Assembly: GCA_005884715.1 (NCBI GenBank)
Contig: VAZZ01000006.1
Coordinates: forward strand, 1-5,449
Source: Alphaproteobacteria bacterium
GTDB taxonomy: Bacteria > Pseudomonadota > Alphaproteobacteria > Rhizobiales > Aestuariivirgaceae
Direction of reading: 5' to 3'
DNA: 5,449 nt
Below are positions 1 to 4,094 of the stretch, piece by piece (position 1 is the stretch's first letter; every line of letters begins with the position of its first letter). A program made the translations under genes and the position numbers. The notes beneath the pieces were generated by a model that saw only the letters and a list, made by a program, of their open reading frames with translations, did no database searches and was not told the DNA's origin.

Positions 1-15
1 CATGGCCTATTATGC

Positions 16-47
16 GCCGCCAGGCGACAGCCGCCAGGCGACAGCCG
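16..47. repeat. 14-bp tandem duplication A
   Basis: Period 14 holds exactly from 16 to 47, giving two full copies plus a 4-base overhang. With the register chosen to abut the next repeat, the unit is CCAGGCGACAGCCG at 20-33 and 34-47. Fourteen is not a multiple of three, so the duplication shifts the reading frame of the gene it lies in. A true repeat or an assembly or library artefact would look the same here. Confidence 0.9.
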
Positions 48-75
48 GCGGGCGAAAGTCGGCGGGCGAAAGTCG
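46..75. repeat. 14-bp tandem duplication B
   Basis: Period 14 holds exactly from 46 to 75. In the abutting register the unit is GCGGGCGAAAGTCG at 48-61 and 62-75, directly after the second copy of repeat A. The unit differs from A, so the pattern is AABB, not a four-copy array. Removing one copy of both repeats restores a continuous reading frame across the junction. Confidence 0.9.
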
Positions 76-320
76 CACGCTATCTGGCGCACTGCATCGA
101 CCGCGTCACCGGTAACGAGGATGCGCAGCTGATCAAATGGTCTTGGGAATCGATGCAATCCTCGGGCTTCTCAAGCATGATTCTCTCCGATCTCGAGGCC
201 GGTGTGCGCGACTATCACGACAAGCTGCGCGAGACGATTCCCGTCGTCGCGCTCAATGACAAACCGGCGAAAGGCCAGGTCAAGACGATCAACCAGACGC
301 TGCTCTCCGCGCGCCACTGA

Positions 321-423
321 CGCAGCCTTTCCAAGATCCTTCCCCCCGACGCTGCTGGCTCAGGGTTTCAGCGCGCCGGGCAAGTGATAATCTGTTAGGA
401 GAAAGGCGAAAGGGATCACGGGC
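321..423 (+). promoter_or_regulatory. Gap before the glycosyltransferase gene with its ribosome binding site
   Basis: This is a 103-bp intergenic stretch. AGGGA at 411-415 lies 8 nt before the ATG at 424 and is the likely Shine-Dalgarno. A second purine-rich element, AGGAGA near 397-402, is too far away for that start. GATAAT at 386-391 resembles a -10 box, but no acceptable -35 lies 16-18 bp upstream, so a separate promoter is not established. Same-strand layout makes cotranscription with the upstream gene possible. Confidence 0.35.
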
Positions 424-1710
424 ATGGCAAAGAAGGCAATGAAGAGGAAAGCGGCGAAAAAGAAGCCGGGAAAGAAAAGCTCGGCCCGCAAGGTGTTGAG
501 GAAGCCGAAAAAGGTGATCGCACTGTTTCCCGAGGCCGCCTTCGGGCCGGCGCTCAATTCAGTCGGCATCGGCCAGGCGCTGGAGAAGCTCGGCCATAAG
601 GTAGTGTTCTTCTCCGATCCAGGCTTCCTCGATGTCTATAATGGCTATGGTTTCGAAGCCCATCCGGTGAACCTGTCCGACCCCTTGCCACCTGAGGAAA
701 TGGCGAAATTCTGGGTCGACTTCGTCAATGGCCACATCCCGAATTTCCGCAAAACCCCCTATGACCAGATCGACAACTACGTGAAGAGCTGTTGGGAGAT
801 GATCGTCGAGACGGCCAGATGGGCGCAAAAGGATCTGCCGGGCGTACTCAATGCGATCAAGCCGGATGTCGTGTGCGTCGACAATGTCATCCTGTTCCCG
901 GCCATCAAGCACTATGCCCGCGACAACGACAAGCCCTGGGTCCGCATCATTTCCTGCTCGGAGAACGAAATCGAGGATCCGGATATCCCGCCGCATCTCT
1001 CGGGCTGCAGCGAGAAGGATAGGGAAGGCTTTGCCCGCTACCGAGACCGGTTCAATGAAGTCATCGCGCCGATCCATGACAATTTCAACGCCTTCCTGAA
1101 GAATGTCGGGGAAGCTGAATATCCGATCGGGCAGTTCTTCGAGGCTTCGCCCGACATGAATCTCCTGCTTTACCCTTCCGCGGTGAAGTTCAAGCGCCGC
1201 AATAAGCTCTCAGCGAATCAGTTCCAGTATCTCGAAGGCTGCGTGCGCAAGGACGCGCCCTACAAGGTGCCGAAATTCAAGAAGAACAACGACAAGCCGC
1301 TGCTTTATGTGAGCTTCGGGTCGCTTGGTTCGGGCGATGTCGATTTGCTGAAGCGCCTCATCGTGACGCTTGGCAAATTGCCGGTGAGGGCGCTCGTCAA
1401 TGTCGGCGACTATATCGATCAGTATCAGGATGTGCCGCCCAATGTGCATATCGCCAAGTGGTTCCCGCAACCCTCGGTGATCCCGCTGGTCGATGCGGTC
1501 ATCCATCACGGCGGCAACAACTCGTTCACGGAGTGCCTCTATTTCGGCAAGCCCGCGATCATCATGCCCTATGTGTGGGACGGCCATGACAATGCGACGC
1601 GGATTGAGGAGACCGGGCACGGCTTCAAGCTCGACCGCTATGAATGGACCGATGCTGAAATGGCTGACCGTATTAAAACCATGCTCACCGACGGGAAGAT
1701 GAAGGCATAG
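424..1710 (+). CDS. GT1-family (UGT/MGT-like) glycosyltransferase, probably C-terminally truncated
   Basis: The 428-residue product has the GT-B layout of family 1 nucleotide-sugar glycosyltransferases. The N-terminal Rossmann half starts near residue 31 (VIALFPEA, then the LGHKVVFFSD strand at about 56-65). The C-terminal donor half starts with KPLLYVSFGS (291-300). The donor signature runs from W346 (WFPQP) through VIHHGGNNSFTE (359-370) to MPYVWDGHDNATR (381-393). Such cytoplasmic enzymes move a sugar from a UDP- or dTDP-sugar to a small acceptor; the acceptor cannot be told. Three things are odd. Residues 1-30 form a Lys/Arg-rich tail. The usual G-H near the N-terminus (catalytic His) reads G41-P42. 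The sugar-contacting D-Q pair reads D386-G387. The TAG at 1708-1710 stops the protein just where the family's last helix begins, and the frame continues with plausible helix codons. The start at 424 has a Shine-Dalgarno 8 nt away; ATG at 439 or GTG at 514 are alternatives that shorten or remove the tail. Confidence 0.82.
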   Translation: MAKKAMKRKAAKKKPGKKSSARKVLRKPKKVIALFPEAAFGPALNSVGIGQALEKLGHKVVFFSDPGFLDVYNGYGFEAHPVNLSDPLPPEEMAKFWVDFVNGHIPNFRKTPYDQIDNYVKSCWEMIVETARWAQKDLPGVLNAIKPDVVCVDNVILFPAIKHYARDNDKPWVRIISCSENEIEDPDIPPHLSGCSEKDREGFARYRDRFNEVIAPIHDNFNAFLKNVGEAEYPIGQFFEASPDMNLLLYPSAVKFKRRNKLSANQFQYLEGCVRKDAPYKVPKFKKNNDKPLLYVSFGSLGSGDVDLLKRLIVTLGKLPVRALVNVGDYIDQYQDVPPNVHIAKWFPQPSVIPLVDAVIHHGGNNSFTECLYFGKPAIIMPYVWDGHDNATRIEETGHGFKLDRYEWTDAEMADRIKTMLTDGKMKA

Positions 1711-1860
1711 CTCAAGAAAACTTCTAGGGATATGCGAAGCAGGAAGGGACCGGCCAAGGCGGCGAAAGTCATTGACGGGCTTCTGCGCCGCAAGCGGCCC
1801 CTCATATCATCGATCCGGCGCATTATCCGGGCCCATTCAAGGACTGGGGTGTCATCCTGA
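1711..1860 (+). pseudogene. In-frame continuation of the glycosyltransferase beyond the TAG
   Basis: After the TAG the same frame stays open to TGA at 1858-1860. The first part reads LKKTSRDMRSRKGP and then AKVIDGLL, the kind of charged helix with a MRSR-x-GP-x-KAA-x-x-I pattern that closes many GT1 proteins. From about 1795 the frame overlaps the start of the cupin homology in another frame, so the ancestral stop was probably near there. I infer that the TAG arose by one base change from a sense codon such as AAG, CAG or GAG. There is no good start codon and Shine-Dalgarno for this stretch to be its own gene. Confidence 0.55.
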
Positions 1861-1862
1861 CA

Positions 1863-2138
1863 ATGATTGACGGGGAATCGCGCACATCCGGCATCGTGCT
1901 GCACAAGGGGCCGGAAGGCCAGAGCGAGACTGGCATCTGGATCTGCACGCCGGGCTATTGGAACTGCCATGTCACCCGCGATGAATTCTGCCATTTCCTG
2001 ACCGGGCGCTGCACCTACACGCATGAAAGGGGCGATGTCATCGAGATCGCACCTGACACAGCAGCGTTCTTCCCGCAGGGCTGGAAAGGCACTTGCCGGG
2101 TGCATGAGACGATCCGAAAAATCTATATGATTCGTTGA
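1863..2138 (+). CDS. Small cupin-fold protein (DUF861/EutQ-like), N-terminus uncertain
   Basis: From ATG 1863 the product is 91 residues and looks like one cupin barrel of the Cupin_3 (DUF861) kind. GIWICTPGYWNCHVTRDEF (24-42) leads into FLTGRCTYTH (45-54), then GDVIEIAPDTAAFFPQGW (57-74) and the closing strand ETIRKIYMIR (82-91). In this family the W...E...G pattern (W33, E41, G48) and the GD...P.G turn are typical; classical cupin metal-binding His residues are not all present. The frame is open upstream to 1776 and reads IIDPAHYPGPFKDWGVILT just before the ATG, which looks like real protein, yet it holds no ATG, GTG or TTG. So the native N-terminus is probably 20-30 residues longer and has lost its start, or translation restarts at 1863, 2 nt after a TGA that ends the glycosyltransferase frame. 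The biological role is unknown. The gene is co-oriented with the glycosyltransferase and converges on hss. Confidence 0.7.
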   Translation: MIDGESRTSGIVLHKGPEGQSETGIWICTPGYWNCHVTRDEFCHFLTGRCTYTHERGDVIEIAPDTAAFFPQGWKGTCRVHETIRKIYMIR

Positions 2139-2152
2139 TCGAGGGTGCGAAC

Positions 2153-3583
2153 TCACTTCACGATGATATTGGTGAACTGCCAGGGATCGCGCCGGTCGAG
2201 ATCCTCGGCGAACAAAGACTGGCGGTCGGTGAGCGGTGTCCAATTGGTATAGACGCCGGTCATCTGGCCCAGATAGGGCAGCTGAATCTCGAGACAGCGG
2301 TGGAAATCCATCTCGTCGGTCTCGACGACGCCGGCTCTCGGATTCTCGATCGCCCAGACCATGCCGGCGAGCACCGCGCTCGTCACCTGGAGGCCTGTAG
2401 CATTCTGGTACGGTGCGAGCCTGCGCGCTTCCTCGATGGTGAGCTGCGAGCCATACCAATAGGCATTCTTCTTATGGCCGTAGATCAGCACCCCGAGCTC
2501 GTCGCGCCCGTCAATGATCTCATCCTCATCGAGGATATGGATATGCGACGGCTTCCTGCCGCCATTGCCGAACATCTCATGCAGCGAAAGAACCGCGTCA
2601 TTCGCGGGATGATACGCATAGTGGCAGGTCGGCCGGTAAGTCACCTTGCGGCTTTCACGCACCGTGAAATAATCGGCGATCGAGATTGACTCATTGTGGG
2701 TGACGAGGAAGCCATATTGCGGGCCGGGGGTCGGCGTCCATGACCTGACCTTGGTTTCGGCACCGGGCCTGGTGATATAGATCGCCGCACCGCAGCCGCT
2801 CTTGTGCTTCCTGCCCCCGGGCGGCAGCTTCTTCTCATGCGTGCCCCAGCCGAGTTCTGCCGGCTGCAGGCCTTCCGAGATGAAGCCTTCTACCGACCAG
2901 GTATTGACGAAAGTATCGAGCGGCTTCGGCTTCTTTGAGCGCTGCGTGTCGCGTTCGGCGATATGGATGCCCTTGACGCCGAGGCGCTTCATGAACTTGC
3001 CCCAGTCGGCGCGCGTCTTGGGCTCTGCGACCTTGACGCCGGTTTCGGCGGCGATATCGAGCAGCGCCCGCTTCACATACCAGGACACCATGCCGGGATT
3101 GGCGCCGCAGCAGGAAACCGATGTATGGCCAGCTTTGTATTTCTCCTTGAGCGCCAGTACCTGCTCGCGCAATTCGTAATTGGTGCGGGCCTCGCTGCCG
3201 AGCTTGCTGTTATAATAGAAGCCGGGCCATGGCTCGACCACCGTGTCGATATAGAGCGAACCCGTCTCTTGCGCGAGCTCCTGGATGTCGACGGAGGAAA
3301 CATCGACCGACAGATTGACGATGAAGGCCTGGCTGGGACCGGCAGTGAGAAGCGGCGTCAGCAGCGATTTGTAGTTCTTTTGCGTCACGGCAACCTTGAT
3401 GAAGGCAATGCCTTCCTTGTCCGCCAGATGCTTGTTGTGATCATCTGGATCGATGATCGTGAACCTGTTCCGGTCACAGGCGATATGGCGCAAGATGAGG
3501 GGGAGGGTGCCCCGCCCGATCGAGCCTAGACCGATCATTACAATGGGGCCGTTCCAAGTCGCGTGTTGTGGCCAAAGGGTCAT
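2153..3583 (-). CDS. hss: Homospermidine synthase
   Basis: This cytoplasmic enzyme (EC 2.5.1.44) uses NAD+ as a prosthetic group to join two putrescines, or putrescine and spermidine, into sym-homospermidine, a major polyamine of many alphaproteobacteria. The product is 476 residues, close to the roughly 477 of the Blastochloris viridis enzyme. The N-terminal Rossmann motif IVMIGLGSIGRGTLPL is clear. Residues equivalent to the known active site are all present when numbered from the chosen start: E117 (VVEPW), N162 (GANPG), E210 (AERDTQR), W229 (VNTWSVEGF), E237, H296 and E298 (THNESIS) and D361. Long identical-looking blocks such as SEGLQPAELGWGT and CHYAYHP support the call. I chose the ATG at 3581-3583 because MTLWPQHATWNGPIVMIG fits the family start; an upstream in-frame ATG at 3599-3601 would add six residues (MECLHK), and GGAG lies inside that extension about 12 nt before the chosen ATG. 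The gene stands alone on this strand and no lesion is visible. Confidence 0.96.
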   Translation of the reverse strand: MTLWPQHATWNGPIVMIGLGSIGRGTLPLILRHIACDRNRFTIIDPDDHNKHLADKEGIAFIKVAVTQKNYKSLLTPLLTAGPSQAFIVNLSVDVSSVDIQELAQETGSLYIDTVVEPWPGFYYNSKLGSEARTNYELREQVLALKEKYKAGHTSVSCCGANPGMVSWYVKRALLDIAAETGVKVAEPKTRADWGKFMKRLGVKGIHIAERDTQRSKKPKPLDTFVNTWSVEGFISEGLQPAELGWGTHEKKLPPGGRKHKSGCGAAIYITRPGAETKVRSWTPTPGPQYGFLVTHNESISIADYFTVRESRKVTYRPTCHYAYHPANDAVLSLHEMFGNGGRKPSHIHILDEDEIIDGRDELGVLIYGHKKNAYWYGSQLTIEEARRLAPYQNATGLQVTSAVLAGMVWAIENPRAGVVETDEMDFHRCLEIQLPYLGQMTGVYTNWTPLTDRQSLFAEDLDRRDPWQFTNIIVK

Positions 3584-3713
3584 TTTATGCAAGCACTCCA
3601 TTCAAGTTGCTGATTTGCCGCTCTTTAGCGGAGAGTTTTGTCGCATGACACCGGAAAATACGCCCTTGACGGCCGGCGTTTAAGATGACGAAATGGGTGG
3701 CAGCAGGGGACCG
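3584..3713. promoter_or_regulatory. Divergent intergenic region between hss and the small lipoprotein gene
   Basis: These 130 bp must carry the starts of two divergent transcripts unless longer leaders exist. On the + strand TTGACG at 3666-3671 is a good -35 match, followed after 17 bp by CGAAAT at 3689-3694, a poor -10; transcription would begin about 10-15 nt before the ATG at 3714. A short perfect inverted repeat, CCGCT-CTTT-AGCGG, spans 3618-3631 in the hss leader and could be a small hairpin or an operator half. No confident -35/-10 pair for hss was found. These assignments rest on pattern matching alone. Confidence 0.3.
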
Positions 3714-3971
3714 ATGCAGAAAACCGTAACGCTGATTCTGGCTGGCTTGGTACTGAGTGCATGCGCCGGACGCTACGGCCATGACGAGCAGAGCTATCAG
3801 CAATGTGTCAGACTGGCGCGCGAAGAGGGCCAGATCATCAAATATATCGACACCACCTTGCGCTACCGGCGCAAGTACTATCCAAGCCAGGAGGTGCAGG
3901 CCGAGTATGAACGCGCCAAAGAAGAGCGCCGCGCCATCCACGCAGAAAGGCGTGATCTCGGCTGCATCTGA
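3714..3971 (+). CDS. Small lipoprotein of unknown function
   Basis: The 85-residue product starts MQKTVTLILAGLVLSAC. It has a basic residue at K3, a hydrophobic core and a lipobox L14-S15-A16-C17, so signal peptidase II should leave a 68-residue mature lipoprotein on C17. The residue after the cysteine is Ala, which in proteobacteria favours outer-membrane sorting. The mature part is highly charged and probably helical (REEGQIIKYIDTTLRYRRKYY, then EYERAKEERRAIHAERRD). It has two further cysteines, C31 and C84, that could pair in the periplasm. I chose ATG 3714 over the in-frame ATG at 3693 because it puts the signal peptide at the N-terminus and has AGGGGA just upstream. It is divergent from hss and 123 bp before the NlpD-like gene, with a likely terminator between. 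I do not recognise the family; its size and signal suggest an envelope role only. Confidence 0.75.
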   Translation: MQKTVTLILAGLVLSACAGRYGHDEQSYQQCVRLAREEGQIIKYIDTTLRYRRKYYPSQEVQAEYERAKEERRAIHAERRDLGCI

Positions 3972-4000
3972 GGCCGCAAAACGGCTCTTCCGACGCAAGT

Positions 4001-4023
4001 TGTCGAAAACTTTCGGCGTTTTT
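4001..4023 (+). terminator. Probable intrinsic terminator after the small lipoprotein gene
   Basis: GTCGAA at 4002-4007 pairs with TTCGGC at 4012-4017 (six pairs, one G-T) around a four-base loop, and TTTTT follows at 4019-4023. The hairpin lies 30 bp after the lipoprotein stop. The stem is short, so strength is uncertain. A second small inverted repeat, GCCG-CAAAA-CGGC at 3973-3985, lies directly after the stop but has no T-run. Confidence 0.4.
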
Positions 4024-4030
4024 GAGCCAA

Positions 4031-4046
4031 TAAACGCTCCCTTAAC
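4031..4046 (+). promoter_or_regulatory. CtrA-like binding motif upstream of the NlpD-like gene
   Basis: TAAA at 4031-4034, seven bases, then TTAAC at 4042-4046 (followed by CT) matches the alphaproteobacterial CtrA consensus TTAA-N7-TTAAC with one mismatch in the first half. It lies about 50 bp before the ATG at 4095, a reasonable promoter position. CtrA controls many division and envelope genes in alphaproteobacteria, which suits an NlpD-type product. Short AT-rich motifs occur by chance, so this is a candidate only. Confidence 0.35.
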
Positions 4047-4094
4047 CTAAACACGGCATTGTTGCCCTGTCAGTTGGTTCTTGGAGTTTTGGGT

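Larger units (their letters stand above)
1..320 (+). pseudogene. 3' fragment of probable Rieske ring-hydroxylating oxygenase alpha subunit, frameshifted by tandem duplications
   Basis: The gene enters from the left edge. From position 2 the frame reads MAYYAPPGDSR, then runs through two 14-bp tandem duplications and hits TAA at 113-115. The meaningful protein lies in another frame from about 48 to the TGA at 318-320 (KVARYLAHCIDRVTGNEDAQ and onward). Deleting one copy of each 14-bp unit (28 bp) joins the two as MAYYAPPGDSRRAKVARYL, which is strong internal evidence of one broken gene. An ATG at 12 opens the downstream frame but gives an Arg/Ala-rich start made of repeat sequence, so it is unlikely to be the native start. 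The family call is tentative. An ED pair, then about 16 residues on MQSSGF, then LSDLEAGVRDYHDKLR and a nearby IPV match the usual C-terminal tail of the alpha-subunit catalytic domain (E-D, S-x-x-F/Y, L-S-x-x-E-x-G-V, F/Y-H). The Rieske domain and iron ligands would lie upstream. An unrelated helical C-terminus is possible. Confidence 0.5.

Noticed and set aside
386..391. GATAAT as a -10 promoter box before the glycosyltransferase gene
   Set aside because: It is a five of six match but has no -35 partner and no extended -10 TG, so it is not supported as a promoter.
1708..1710. TAG read as pyrrolysine or a programmed readthrough site
   Set aside because: GT1 enzymes are not known to use pyrrolysine, and no special downstream structure is visible. 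Simple nonsense mutation or sequence error is enough.
2139..2176. Possible bidirectional terminator between the cupin and hss stops (TTCAC at 2157-2161 with GTGAA at 2172-2176)
   Set aside because: The five-base stem with a ten-base loop has no T-run and lies mostly inside hss coding sequence.
1638..2459. Long open frame on the - strand across the glycosyltransferase end, the cupin and the hss end
   Set aside because: It is Arg/Ser/Pro-rich with no recognisable domain and overlaps three better-supported genes. It is a by-product of high GC content.
2135..3529. Open frames of 184 and 188 codons on the + strand opposite hss
   Set aside because: They lie antisense to a complete, highly conserved enzyme, and their composition mirrors its codons.
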